This document shows, in pieces, positions 11,071-22,786 of a stretch of 64,000 bases of DNA (the stretch's first letter is position 1; each line of letters starts with the position of its first letter). The translations under genes were made by a program, and so were the position numbers. The DNA is taken from contig JAFMOC010000171.1 of NCBI GenBank assembly GCA_019802505.1, positions 973,501-1,037,500 on the forward strand, written 5' to 3'. Under the pieces are notes generated by a model, which was not told where the DNA came from, made no database searches, and saw nothing but the letters and a program-made list of their open reading frames with translations. Origin of the DNA: Corydoras sp. C115. Taxonomy: Eukaryota > Chordata > Actinopteri > Siluriformes > Callichthyidae.

Positions 11071-14000
11071 TCAGTCGGTGTCTGAGGGCACCAGTTTACC
11101 TGTGGTGTCCAGCTGCATGCATTTACAGGTGCAGGCGGATACTGGACATTCACTATGGTCTCTGGGACGGAACACAGATCACACAAAGACCATTAAAGTA
11201 CAGCCTAAAAATTATAATGATTTAGTATGTAGAGTTTCCATTTGGAAAATTATGAACGTTATATGTACAGTGCAAGTGAAACGTTTGGACACGTCCCCTT
11301 TTTGCTTCATTCTTTATTACCTCCAGTTGGAGGAACGGAGAACATGGACGATAAGTGGAGCAGAAAGGGGCGTGTGTCCAAAGTGTGACCTTCTATATAA
11401 AAATGTTCCTTCTCCTACCTGAACCAGCTGAGCATGTGTCCAGCATGACCTCCGTGTCGACAGTTGTGGCACCAAGTAAACCAGTTGTTGAACTGAGCCA
11501 GCTTTTTATCTCTTGGCAGGTCGATCTTCTCGTCCGTCTTGCCCGAACCTGGTGACATCACGAAGCACGAGGTAACCGTTAAACACTGAGCAACCAAAAT
11601 GCAAAACACATGAAGCATCGGAAATTCATTCATTCATTATCTCCCGCTTTATCCTCTATTAGGGTCGTGGGGGGGGGGGTTCCCCATGCCCATCCACGGA
11701 AGAACATTTCGGGCGCTGGGCAGATACACCCAGGACAGGGCGCCAATCTATCGGTGGGCACACACTCACTCACACAGACACGCTCTATATGGGGCAATTT
11801 GGAGAACTCAATTGACTTGATCCATGTTTTTGGACTGTGGGAGGAAACCGGAGAACCCGGAGGAAACCCACGCGGACACGGGGAGAACATGGAAACTCCA
11901 CCCAGATGGGGATTCGAACCAGGAATCCCTAGTGCTGAGAGGCGGACGTGCTAAACCACTAAGCCACCGTGCCGCAGCATCGGAAATGTTTTCACAAGTA
12001 ACATTCAAATCCTTCGCCTTTTCCGGTTCGAATCCCCATCTGGGTGGAGTTTCCATGTTCTCCCCGTGTCTGCGTGGGTTTCCTCCGGGTTCTCTGGTTT
12101 CCTCCCACAGTCCAAAAACATGGATCAAGTCAATTGAGTTCTCCAAATTGCCCCATATAGAGTGTGTCTGTATGAGTGAGTGTGTGCCCAGCGATAGATT
12201 GGCGCTCTGTCCTGGGTGTATCTGCCCAGCGCCCGAAACGTTCTCCCCTGGATGGGCATGGGGAACCCCCCCCACCGTGACCCTAATAGAGGATAAAGCA
12301 GAAGATAATGAACGAATGAACATTCAAATCCGTACTTTTTCTTAAAACAAACGTTTCGTTACTCAAATCAAATCAGAATGCACAGTGAGCCATTTCTTTC
12401 ATTCAAGGTGACGGCGCTTTACTTGTGCAGGACGACATCGGTGTCCCCATGTTCATCAGGCAGAGGGCGCAGCGTGGCAGAGGCTTGCGGCAGCCTGGGC
12501 AGCTGGTCACCTTCGACTTGGTGGGCGAGCCGCTGACCCCGTACTGGCTGAAGCCGCGGCCCTGGTGGGGCAGGGCGGAGCAGCTGAACGATATGGACTT
12601 CCCGCAGAAGTTACAGCTCACGAAAACCTAAAAGGAGGGAATAACAAAATTATAACCAGGGTGTGGGACCACTCAGCCGGCATGATCTTTAATCTGGGGC
12701 CGGCACGGTGGCTTGGTGGTTTGGCATGTTCTCCTCTCAGCACTAGGGATTCCCGGTTCGAATCCCCATCTGGGTGGAGTTTTCATGTTCTCCCCGTGTC
12801 TGCGTGGGTTTCCTCCCACAGTCCAAAAAACATGGATCAAGTCAATTGAGTTCTCCAAATTGCCCCATATAGAGTGTGTCTGTGTGAGTGAGTGTGTGCC
12901 CAGCAATAGATTGCCCCCCGTTCTGAGTGTATCTGCCCAGCGCCCGAAACGTTCTCCCCTGGATGGCCATGGGGAACCCCCCGAACGACCCTACTAGAGG
13001 ATAAAGTGGAAGATAATGGATGGATGGACCTTTAATCTGAATACTTCGTCCACCGCGTGTGTCGTCACACTGTCCTTATCTGCTGTGCAAACAACGAACA
13101 GGCCTCATGGTGGCGCACATGTATGTATATCGTGGACTCCTTGCCTGAGCCAGAGGTTTCGAGCTGGGGTCCAGTTTGCTCCTGTGGATGTCAAACTCGG
13201 CCCGTTTGTGCCAGAACCTCCAGGCATCCAGCAGGTTGCGGTAGTTCTCGATCCAGCACTGCACGCGCGCGTCCTTCACCACGTCCAAGCTCGAACCCTG
13301 CGCACACGGCAGACACTTCAATCACGTCGAGGCTTTTTATTTTTCCCCTAAGCTTTCTCCTTTAAAAGATGCACTAAGGAGAAAGTGTGCAAGAAGTCCG
13401 TTTGCATACGGCACACCGACCCTGAGCATACAGAAACTGGCCGTCTGCACGTCTCCCGTGCGGTCCACGTAGCTCTCCATCAGATCCACGCCGTCTTTAG
13501 TCAGCCCGGTCAGCAGAATGCCCTCCAGGTTTCCCGCTTCCTTCATCTCATTGGTCAGTTTATCTATGTAACGAGGCAGCTGAGACAAAGGGGAAAAAGG
13601 GAGGATTGTGGGTCAGTCGGGATCTTGGGGGCTTTGTGGGTTCAGGATGGAACGCTGGTTCTAATCTCACCTGAGTGTCGGTGAGGAACATGCAGGCGAA
13701 GGCCACGCGGTCTCTGACGGCGACACGACTTTCGTACTGTTGATACAACAGAAGAGGCTTTAGAACAGTGGTTCTGATTTTATTGGGTTAAAACGGTGGG
13801 TTGGGCGGCACGTTCGGTGGCTTAGTGGTTTAGCACGTTCGCCTCTCAGCGCTAGGGATTCCCGGTTCGAATCCCCATCTGGGTGGAGTTTCCATGTTCT
13901 CCCCGTGCCTGCGTGGGTTTCCTCCGGGTTCTCCGGTTTCCTCCCACAGTCCAAAAACATGGATCAAGTCAATTGAGTTCTCCAAATTGCCCCATATAGA

Positions 14001-17000
14001 GAGTGTCTGTGTGAGTGAATGTGTGCCCAGCGATAGATTGGCGCCCTGTCCTGGGTCTATCTGCCCAGCGCCCAAAACGTTCTACCCTGGATGGGCATGG
14101 GGAACCCCCCCGCGACCCTAATATAGGATAAAGTGGAAGATAGTGAATGAATGAATGAATGAAAACGGTGGGTTGTGGTCATTTGTAGGGTGGCGCGGGG
14201 GGTTAGCACTAAGGATTCCCGGTTCGAATCCCCATCTGGGTGGAGTTTCCATGTTCTCCCCGTGTCTGCGTGGGTTTCCTCCGGGTTCTCCGGTTTTCTC
14301 CCACAGTCCAAAAAACATGGATCAAGTCAATTGAGTTCTCCAAATTGCCCCATATAGAGTGTGTCTGTGTGAGTGAGTGTGTGCCCAGTGATAGATTGGC
14401 ACCCTGTCCTGGGTCTATCTGCCCAGCGCACGAAACGTTCTACCCTGGATGGGCATGGGGAACCCCACCGCGACCCTAATAGAGGATAAAGCGGGAGATA
14501 ATGAATGAATGAATGAATGAATGAATGAATGAACCTCACAATGTGGAACGCATCCAGGTCATTTTGCAAACATGTATCCAAGTTAGGCGGCACGGTGGCT
14601 CAGTGGTTTAGCACGTTCTCCTCTCAGCACTAGGGATTCCCGGTTCGAATCCCCATCTGGGTGGAGTTTCCATGTTCTCCCCATGTCCGCGTGGGTTTCC
14701 TCCGGGTTCTCCGCTTTCCTCCCACAGTCCAAAAAACATGGATCAAGTCAATTGAGTTCTCCAAATTGCCCCATATAGAGTGTCTGTGCGTGCGTGAGTG
14801 TGTGCCCAGTGATAGATTGGCGCCCTGTCCTGGGTGTGTCTGCCCAGCGCCCGAGATGTTCTCCCCTGGATGGGCATGGGGAACCACCCCCCCCCGCGAC
14901 CCTAATAGAGGATAAAGCGGGAGATAATGAATGAATGAATGAATGCATCCAAGTTAGAGGATCCCATCACAGTGCAGGGTCAGGATTTTTTTTTAAGTCT
15001 GTTAAATATTTGGTGCTACTTTCTATATTTGTATCATGACTTCTCAATAAAAAAAAAAAAATATATATATATAAAGAAAACGGAGCAAAATGTTCTACAC
15101 ATAGTGTTCAGTGTGTGGGTCTTTCACATACAGGACTGATTGCATACCAGCACGGCGTCATACGCCCCGGGTTCGCTGGTCAGAAAGGCGAACATTACAC
15201 CCAGGTAGGGCTTCTTCAGCTGCAACCTTAGAGAGCTGCACATCTCCCTCCACAGAGAGGCTCGTTCATCTGTGTACCCCGACAGAGCCATGGCCACCAC
15301 GTTCAGATTGAGGTCACCTGGACGTGAGACACAAACCCGTGCGCGTGTTTAGACTGACTGGAACCGTCCGGCGGTTCCGTAAAAAAAAACCCAAACAACA
15401 ACCTCGTCACACAGTCTTCATCTTGTACCTTTCTCTGTAGAGGCTCCGTTGTTAAGGATCTGAATGGCACGGCGGATGTCCAGGTTGAAAAGCGCCACGG
15501 AGGCAGCCCTCTCCCACTCGCCCTCCTGCTCCAAAGACCTGAGGAAAGGTTCCACGTCCACGTCGGGCCCACGGCTGATCCAACCGCACAGCTGGAGAGC
15601 CAGGCTGCGCTCCTCGCTGTGGTACTGGGCCACATCTGTGGGCTTCTCCGAGCCTTTCCAGCAGCGCCGCAGCTCGGTAGTGCCTGCGGGTCGGACAGCG
15701 GTGCGGAACTGAGGATCGGTCGAGATCGTTGAGCTTCTAACGCTGATGAAGTACTCTCGCAGAACTCGGGGAACCATGAGAAACACTTCATGGCTACACA
15801 AGGTGCAGGGATACTCACCCGAGCTGCTTTTGACGATGTTCTTAATGCCGGAGTAGATCAGCGATTGTTTGTTTCCCTGCTGCTTCTGTTCCAGATCCTC
15901 AGTGTACTGCTGCATGAGTGATTATCCCATAGGAAACGTAACCCACCAACCACAGAACACAGACAGAACCCTAGAACACGGTTTTATTTAACACCCATTA
16001 CACCTTCAGGAGTGTTCATGCGGAAGGTGGCACGGGGGCTTAGTGCTCAGCACGTTCTCCTCTCAGCGCTAGGGATTCCCGGTTCGAATCCCCATCTGGG
16101 TGGAGTTTCCATGTTCTCCCCGTGTCCGCGTGGGTTTCCTCCGGGTTCTCCGGTTTCCTCCCACAGTCCAAAAACATGGATCAAGACAATTGAGTTCTCC
16201 AAATTGCCCCATATAGAGTGTGTCTGTGTGAGTGAGTGTGTGCCCAGCGATGGAGTGGCGTCCTGTCCTGGGTCTATCTGCCCAGCGCCCGAAACGTTCT
16301 CCCCTGGATGGGCATGGGGAACCCCACTGCGACCCTAATAGAGGATGAAGCGGGAGATAATGAATGAATGAATGAATGAACCTCACAATTTGGAACGCAT
16401 CCAGGTCATTTTGCAAACATGTATCCAAGTCAGAGGATCCCATCACAGTGCAGGGTCAGGATAGGCACGGGTCACTCGGTGGTCAGGGTGATGAGAATTG
16501 ATCCTGAAGGTTGTGGGTTCAAATCCCAGTCTCACTGAAGTCACCCGAGTGGGTCCTTGAGCAAAACCCTCAACCTTTATTGCTCCAGGGACGTCGTATA
16601 ATAACCAACCTGTATTCATCATCTTCCTTACAGACCTATATTTGGATGGTGTGGTTCCCCATGCCCACCCAGGGGAGAACCTTTTGGGCGCTGGGTAGCT
16701 ACACCCAGTAGAGGGCGCCAATCCATTGCTGGGTGCATTCACTTACTCACACAGTTACACACACTAGTTGGGGCAAGTTTAGAGACGCCAATCCACCTTA
16801 AACCCATGTTTTTAGACTGTTGGAGGAAACTGGAGAACTCCCCCCACGGGGACAGGGTTAGAACATGGAAACTTCTGCAGAGCTGCAGACTCAAAAGGAT
16901 ATAGTGCAGGGTGTACCACAGCGACCTCAGCTGGGGGTCATTCCCACCAGCCAGCAGGTGGTTCCTCCACACCTGGACAGTGTCGTGTCCGTAGCGCGAC

Positions 17001-18208
17001 TGGGCGCGCTCTCTCATTTTGGTGGCAATGTCCTTCTCCTCGCCGCCCGCCGTGTCCTCGGCGCACTCGTACAGGTGCCGACCGCACGCCCACATCAGCG
17101 AGGTGGTGGAACTCCAGGCCAACGAGATGCGCTCGAACACCGTGAAGTCGCTCATGGCCCGGTTGGGTGCCACCACCACCATGCGATTCTGAGAGGACGG
17201 GTGCCAGGCAAAGCTGCTGATGATGCTGTCCACGCCGCCGCACGGCTGGACGCCGCGCTCAATGGCGGTGGGCTCGCTCTCATCGGAGCCGGCGGGCCCC
17301 GTGGGCGCGTGCTGCATGTCGTACAGGCGCACCACGTTGGCGTCGCGGGTCAACGTGGCCAGCAGGCCTGTCCGCGTCGGGCACCACGCCACCTTGGTGA
17401 GCGGCTTGGCCTGCTCGGGCAGAGTGAAGACGGGTTTCTCGAAGCGCCTGAGGTCCCAGATGGCAACCTGGCCCTCGAAGAAGGAGGCCACTCGCTCCGG
17501 GAAATGCGGGTCCACGGCGACGCCCTGCACGGCCTTGGTGTTGACAAATGTCTTCTGGCTGGTGTTGCGCAGGTCGAAGATCACCAGGTTGCGATGCATC
17601 CCGGCGAGCAGGAGCTTGGGGTGGTCACGGGGAAGCCAGCAGAGGGACAGGCACGCGTCGTTCTGACCCAGTTCATACAGCGGCTTGGTCACCACCACGC
17701 CGGACTCGGCATCTCCGGACATGCGGAGCTTCTCGGCGGGTATGGCCTCGGGGGAGTATTTGCTGCTTATGTCCCATATCAGAAGGGAAAAATCGGCCCG
17801 ATGCTTGTCCAGCCCCGCCGCCAGCCAGTTGCTGTCCACCGGGTTCCATGCCAGAGTGTTGCACTGGCGTGCGTGTTTGGGAACAAACTCCTTCCCCATC
17901 AGCTCCTTGCATTTGGAGTCGTGGCTCTGTCCGAGGCTGGTGAGCACCACTCGGCCGTTGGCCTGGCCCACCGCCAGCAGACACTCCGGCTCGTGCTTCG
18001 GATACCAGGCCACGCATTTCATATACGGGGTGTCGGAGTTGATGGCCAGCAGCGTGGCCGCCGTCTCCTCGGACAGCGGAAGCGCTCCAGCTTTGGCCTC
18101 CGACGTTCCGACCGCGCCGATGCGGTACAAGCTGAGTTCGGAGTCGCAGATCACAAAGCGGTCCGCATGATGCGGAGACCACAGGATGTCCGGCTTGGAA
18201 GTGCTCAT
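11071..18208 (-). CDS. mios: GATOR2 complex subunit Mios (WD-repeat protein)
   Basis: Ten coding exons give exactly 878 codons including stop (877 aa; the human protein as I know it is about 875): 16903-18208, 15819-15917, 15429-15683, 15148-15317, 13671-13736, 13421-13579, 13145-13297, 12423-12627, 11419-11548, 11071-11161. The ATG at 18208 gives MSTSKPDILW, matching the vertebrate N-terminus; the upstream in-frame ATG is less likely. The first exon encodes the WD-repeat propeller. Middle exons encode the alpha-solenoid, and the last three a cysteine-rich zinc-ribbon/RING-like end (CNFCGKS, CPGCRKPLPRCALC, WCHNCRHGGHAGH, CTCKC). Known role: lysosomal GATOR2, which restrains GATOR1 and so supports amino-acid activation of TORC1. 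Intron 1-2 of the coding set is AT-AC type and the intron after 13145 starts with GC. No frame break. Introns hold many SINEs. Confidence 0.96.
11272..11410 (+). mobile_element. Tc1-like MITE, short copy
   Basis: Left end CGTTTGGACACGTCCCC and right end GGGGCGTGTGTCCAAAG are inverted copies of each other. The TTTGGACAC terminus is typical of fish Tc1 elements. It is 140 bp, in the last mios intron. Confidence 0.55.
11626..11975 (-). repeat. V-SINE with target duplication
   Basis: AGCATCGGAAAT at 11614-11625 and 11976-11987; in a mios intron. Confidence 0.92.
12013..12318 (+). repeat. V-SINE, 5'-truncated, with target duplication
   Basis: AACATTCAAATCC at 12000-12012 and 12319-12331. Begins at box B, so the tRNA head was never copied. 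Confidence 0.92.
12699..13026 (+). repeat. V-SINE
   Basis: Full head and tail with a deletion in the core; TTTAATCTG appears before and after it as the likely target. Confidence 0.9.
13804..14162 (+). repeat. V-SINE with target duplication
   Basis: AAAACGGTGGGTTG on both sides; in a mios intron. Confidence 0.92.
14187..14531 (+). repeat. V-SINE, copy in a local duplication
   Basis: Its downstream flank matches that of 16024-16378. Confidence 0.9.
14586..14943 (+). repeat. V-SINE with target duplication
   Basis: ATCCAAGTTA on both sides; the duplicated locus at 16421-16432 lacks this insertion. Confidence 0.92.
16024..16378 (+). repeat. V-SINE, copy in a local duplication
   Basis: In the U12 intron of mios; partner of 14187-14531. 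Confidence 0.9.
16464..16612 (+). repeat. tRNA-derived SINE (family B), diverged
   Basis: Box-B-like GGGTTCAAATCCC and the CCTTGAGCAAAACCCTCAAC landmark. In the U12 intron of mios. Confidence 0.5.
16616..16868 (-). repeat. V-SINE, old and diverged
   Basis: Ends 34 bp from the AT-AC donor of mios; clearly older than its neighbours. Confidence 0.75.
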
Positions 18209-18471
18209 AATCACAGGGGCTTTAGGGGCAACTGGTCGTCCGATGTGCTGCAGAGACAAAACACCGGATTAGAGACCTAAAAATCCTAATCCTAATCTCC
18301 CAAAAATCCTGGGTATCCTCCTCACACCCCCCCCCCCCCCCAACCACCCGAACCTCCCCCGAACTTTCTCCCCAAATCGGTTTGAGGACTACTGTGTACT
18401 CTGTTCTGTAACGGTCAAGAACCCAATAATACCACCACAGAGCAGGAATTATTATTATTATTATTATTATT

Positions 18472-18834
18472 GGCGGCACGGTGGCTTAGTGGTTTAGCAC
18501 GTTCTCCTCTCAGCACTAGGGAATCCCCATCTGGGTGGAGTTTCCATGTTCTCCCCATGTCCGCGTGGGTTTCCTCCGGGTTCTCCGGTTTCCTCCCACA
18601 GTCCAAAAACATGGATCAAGTCAATTGAGTTCTCCAAATTGCCCCATATAGAGTGTGTCTGTGTGAGTGAGTGAGAGTGTGTCCAGCGATAGGTTGGCGC
18701 CCTCTCCTGGGTGTATCTGCCCAGCACCAGAGACATTCTCCCCTGGATGGGCATGGGGAACGCCGCCCCCCTCCCCCCCCCCCCCCCCCCCCCCCCCCCG
18801 ACCCTAATATAGAATAAAGCGGAAGATAATTAAT
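18472..18834 (+). repeat. V-SINE in an ATT repeat
   Basis: (ATT)n lies on both sides; C-run of about 27 near 18773-18799. Confidence 0.9.
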
Positions 18835-18836
18835 TA

Positions 18837-18869
<33 letters not shown>

Positions 18870-18875
<6 letters not shown>

Positions 18876-19115
18876 TTCATTCATTATCTCCCGCTTTATC
18901 CTCTATTAGGGTCGCGGTGGGGTTCTCCATGCCCATCCAGGGGAGAACGTCTCGGGCGCTGGGCAGATACACCCAGGACAGGGCGCCAATCTATCGCTGG
19001 GCACACACTCACTCACACACACACACTCTATATGGGGCAATTTGGAGAACTCAATTGACTTGATCCATGTTTTTGGACTGTGGGAGGAAGCCGGAGAACG
19101 CGGAGGAAACCGCGA
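18870..19115 (-). repeat. V-SINE, head missing
   Basis: Breaks off in the core and joins a Tc1-like MITE fragment. Confidence 0.85.
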
Positions 19116-19440
19116 GCAGGGGTTATTGGGTGGGTGCATTAGTCCTATCCCAGCAGTCTCACTGAGGTGGAGAAATGAATCTCCAGCAGCACTGCTGCAC
19201 TAAACCCCCCCCCCACCACATCAGTGTCCCTGCAGAACTGACAACAAACAATCCACCACCCAAATGATACCTGTTCTGTGATGCTCCTGAGAACCAACAG
19301 AGAACGGAGAACCAACAGGGGACTAACAACAACAAAGAACACAGATCGACAACAGTCTGTAATTATAAAACTACAAAGTCCAACTATATGGTAAGTGGAG
19401 GATATAGATAGTGGAGCGAGAAGGGGGCGTGGCCAAGGTA
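19116..19440 (-). mobile_element. Tc1-like MITE fragment
   Basis: Contains the family interior (GGTTATTGGGTGGGTGCATTAG, cut here to its landmark role, and AACTACAAAGTCCA) and one end with AGGGGGCGTGGCCAAGG. It follows a truncated V-SINE. Confidence 0.5.
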
Positions 19441-19765
19441 TTAGTATTATAATTATGCATTACTTAAAAATACGACTTTAAATACTTTTTTTTTTTAATT
19501 AGACAAATAATAATCGGGGGGGAATGAAATAATTTTTGTTTTCTTGCTGTTGATTCCTAAATTAAGTTGGTTTGTTAGTTAATGTCAGTTTTAATGAAGC
19601 TGTTTGTTGACAGTTTAGCATCATTAGCTTACCGGCTAACTACAGCTCCATAACGCTGTGGTTTTAAATGAACACGCCGCTCGTTCCGCCGCGGAGCCGC
19701 TTTAACTTTAAATGTTGAGGTTTTTCAGATAAACATTCCGCACGAAACCCGCAGCTGAAACTTAC

Positions 19766-19830
19766 CTTTCACTCCGAACCATAATGCAGAAGTTTCAGCG
19801 TGTCCGCCGCGCCGCTCAGCAAACTTCAAA
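19766..19830 (-). other. mios: Probable mios 5' untranslated exon and promoter side
   Basis: On the minus strand a good donor (AAAG followed by GTAAGT, exon end at 19766) lies upstream of the acceptor at about 18252 that begins the first coding exon. The surrounding 19620-19850 block is unique and CpG-containing, unlike the SINE-filled flanks. The upstream end of the exon is not visible and is an estimate. Confidence 0.45.
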
Positions 19831-19867
19831 ATAAGAGTCTGCTTCAGACGCCATACACTACAGTTCA

Positions 19868-20229
19868 TTCAGTTCATTCATTCATTCATCCATTATCTTC
19901 TGCTTTATCCTCTATTAGGGTCGCGGTGGGGTTCCCCATGCCCATCCAGGGGAGAACGTCTCGGGCGCTGGGCAGATAGACCCAGGACAGGGCGCCAATC
20001 CATCGCTGGGCACACACTCACTCACACAGACACACTCTATATGGGGCAATTTGGAGAACTCAATTGACCTTGATCCATGTTTTTGGACTGTGGGAGGAAA
20101 CCGGAGAACCCGGAAGAAACCCACACGGACACAGGCGAGAACATGGAAACTCCACCCAGATTGGGATTCGAACCCGGAATCCCTAGCGCTGAGAGGAGAA
20201 CATGCTAAACCACTAATCCACCGTGCCGC
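19868..20229 (-). repeat. V-SINE
   Basis: Full copy just beyond the presumed mios 5' exon. Confidence 0.9.
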
Positions 20230-20267
20230 CTAATTTTACTAAGTTAAATTATGAAAACAACAACATC

Positions 20268-20620
20268 CATCTGTCCATCCATCCATTATCTGTGTGTGTG
20301 TGTGTGGGGGGGGGGGGGGGGTTTCCCCATGCCCATCCAGGGGAGAACGTTTCGGGCGCTGGGCAGATAGACCCAGGACAGGGTGCCAACCTATCGCTGG
20401 GCACACACTCACTCACACAGACACACTCTATATGGGGCAATTTAGAGAACTCAATTGACCCTGATCCATGTTTTTGGACTGTGGGAGGAAACCAGAGAAC
20501 CCGGAGGAAAACCCACGCGGACACGGGGGAGAACATGGGAACTCCACCCAGATGGGGATTTGAACCGGGAATCCCTAGTGCTGAGAGGAGAACGTGCTAA
20601 ACCACTAATCCACCGTACCG
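20268..20620 (-). repeat. V-SINE, tandem unit
   Basis: About 37 bp of flank (TAATTTTACTAAGTTAAATT onwards) occurs before and after it. Confidence 0.9.
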
Positions 20621-20657
20621 TCTAATTTTACTAAGTTAAATTATGAAAACAACAACA

Positions 20658-20873
20658 TCTGTCCGTCCATCTATTATCTTCTGCTTTATCCTATATTAGG
20701 GTTGCGGGAGGGGGGTTCCCCATGCCCATCCAGGGGAGAACGTCTCGGGCGCTGGGCAGATACACCCAGGACAGGGCGCCAATCTATCGCTGGGCACACA
20801 CTCACTTACACAGACACACTCTATATGGGGCAATTTGGAGAACTCACTTGACCTTGATCCATGTTTTTGGACC
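20658..20873 (-). repeat. V-SINE, truncated
   Basis: Follows the second copy of the flank and stops in the core. Confidence 0.85.
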
Positions 20874-21021
20874 GTAAATTACAGATATCCTGACATCAAT
20901 AATACAGATTAATAATACTTAGGAAAAGAGGAAGACTTAAATAAAGTGCCGTGTGATTGTATCTTACGTCATAAACGAACGTAGGCTTATTTATTATTTT
21001 TGAAAGCCTTTTTACAACAGT

Positions 21022-21357
21022 TAGCATGTTCTCCTCTCGGCACTAGGGATTCCCGGTTCGAATCCCCATCTGGGCGGAGTTTCCATGTTCTCCCCGTGTC
21101 CGCATGGGTTTCCTCCGGGTTCTCCGGTTTCCTCCCACAGTCCAAAAACATGGATCAAGTCAATTGAATTCACAAAATTGCCCCATATAGAGCGTGTCTG
21201 TGTGAGTGTGTGTGTGTCCAGCGATGGATTGGCGCCCTGTCCTGGGTGTATCTGCCCAGCGCCCGAGACGTTCTCCCCTGGATGGGCAAAGGGAACCCCC
21301 CCCCCCCATGACCCTAATAGAGGATAAAGCGGGAGATAATGAATGGATGAATGAATG
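21022..21357 (+). repeat. V-SINE, head-truncated, with target duplication
   Basis: TTTACAACAG on both sides; the first 20 bases of the tRNA head are missing. Confidence 0.9.
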
Positions 21358-21799
21358 TTTACAACAGCTCGGACAGATTACCAATGGAACACAGGGCAGA
21401 CACAGCTCCTTAGTTCGCAGAAACACAGTGTTTCTATTTTATTTGACCTACTTGTTTGTGGATTGTTAAAAATAATGAAAGAAAACGTTTAAAAGATGCA
21501 GACTTTACACGACAAGTACCTTTCTCTCTGTTCAATACCCAGAAACATTTTGCTGAAAGCTGACTGCTACCCACTGCAACACCTTGTTGCTAAAACAGTT
21601 TTATAAAACAGTTATATTACTCATAAATACACCATGCATAATAATATGACACGAAAGCAATAAACCCTCAGTGTAGACTGTAGCTTTGGAAGCATTTATT
21701 GGCATAAAACAGATCTGCTCAATCTGGCAACCCCACATTCCCTCATGCTGGAGTAGTCTGTGCTCTTTCGGTACAGATGCTGCACACTTCTGTCCACTG

Positions 21800-21854
21800 G
21801 CAGCATGTGATGATGCATTTCTGCAGATCTGAACAAGTTTGCATGCAATGAAAG
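21800..21854 (+). other. col28a1: Possible col28a1 leader exon
   Basis: A donor-like ATGAAAG followed by GTAAGAAAT ends here. It lies about 1.1 kb before the first coding exon, whose acceptor at 23000 shows the coding exon is not the first. Nothing else supports it, and the start is a guess. Confidence 0.25.
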
Positions 21855-22065
21855 GTAAGAAATATTTACTTTTCGGTGTGCTGCAGTTCTGAGTTTAACA
21901 ACAGTTAATATAAACTGTAAATATCATTTATTACATATAAATTATTAAAATGTAAATGTCAATATAAGTTATTGTTGCTGTGTTAAAAAGTGCTACGGCA
22001 GAGGATTTAGACTTGTACTTTTGTTTTTAAATTACAAAACATATTAAGAGTTGATGAGATTCATT

Positions 22066-22300
22066 TAAACACCTCAGTCACACTGCTGGGATAGGAATAA
22101 TGCACCCACCCAATAACCCCTGCTCTGTGGTGGTTCTATTGGGGTCCTGATGATTAGAACAGAGTACACAGTGTGTACTGCAGAACACAAACAGATGGAA
22201 CTACAGAATGGAATTGTAGAACTACAAAGTCCATCTTTGCAGTAAGTGGAACTGAGAACAGGGACAATAAGTGGAGCAAAAAGGGGCGTGGCCAAATCTT
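22066..22300 (+). mobile_element. Tc1-like MITE fragment
   Basis: Interior ACACCTCAGTCACACTGCTG through GAGCAAAAAGGGGCGTGGCC; upstream of col28a1. Confidence 0.5.
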
Positions 22301-22428
22301 TCATCGCGTCTGTGTGGGTGTGTGTGTGTATTTAAATGTTTGCCAGAAGTATGTTGATTATAATTATGTTAAAATAATTGATTATAATTATTGATTATAA
22401 CTATGTTGATTATAATTATGTTAAAACC

Positions 22429-22780
22429 GGCGGCACGGTGGCTTAGTGGTCAGCACGTTCGCCTCTCAGCGCTAGGGATTCCCGGTTCGAATCCCCATCT
22501 GGGTGGAGTTTCCATGTTCTCCCCGTGTCCGCGTGGGTTTCCTCCGGGTTCTCCGCTTTCCTCCCACAGTCCAAAAACATGGATCAAGTCAATTGAATTC
22601 TCAAAATTGCCCCATACAGAGTGTGTGTGTGTGAGTGAGTGTGTGCCCAGCGATGGATTGGCGCCCTGTCCTGGGTGTATCTGCCCAGCGCCCGAGACGT
22701 TCTCCCCTGGATGGGCATGGGGAACCCCACCGCGACCCTAATAGAGGATAAAGCGGGAGATAATGAATGAATGAATGAAT
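22429..22780 (+). repeat. V-SINE with target duplication
   Basis: AATTATGTTAAAA before and after it; the downstream copy (22781-22793) overlaps the long hairpin. Confidence 0.92.
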
Positions 22781-22786
22781 AATTAT

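Larger units (their letters stand above)
15918..16902 (-). other. mios: U12-type AT-AC intron of mios
   Basis: On the minus strand the intron opens with ATATCCTTTT directly after the T of a split codon, a full match to the U12 AT-AC donor. It closes with TAATCAC before TCATGCAG. Joining the ends gives Leu-His-Phe-Met-Gln-Gln-Tyr-Thr-Glu-Asp, in register with the vertebrate protein. No GT-AG alternative gives that peptide. The branch-point match (TTTCCTATG) is weak. The 985-bp intron carries two V-SINE copies and one tRNA-SINE fragment. Confidence 0.85.

Noticed and set aside
15684..15818. Continuous coding through this segment of mios
   Set aside because: It is open in frame, but splicing from 15819 to 15683 gives the exact vertebrate spacing, and the retained stretch has no conserved match.
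16865..18280. Long plus-strand open frame of about 470 codons
   Set aside because: It is the antisense shadow of the GC-rich first coding exon of mios, which is conserved on the minus strand.
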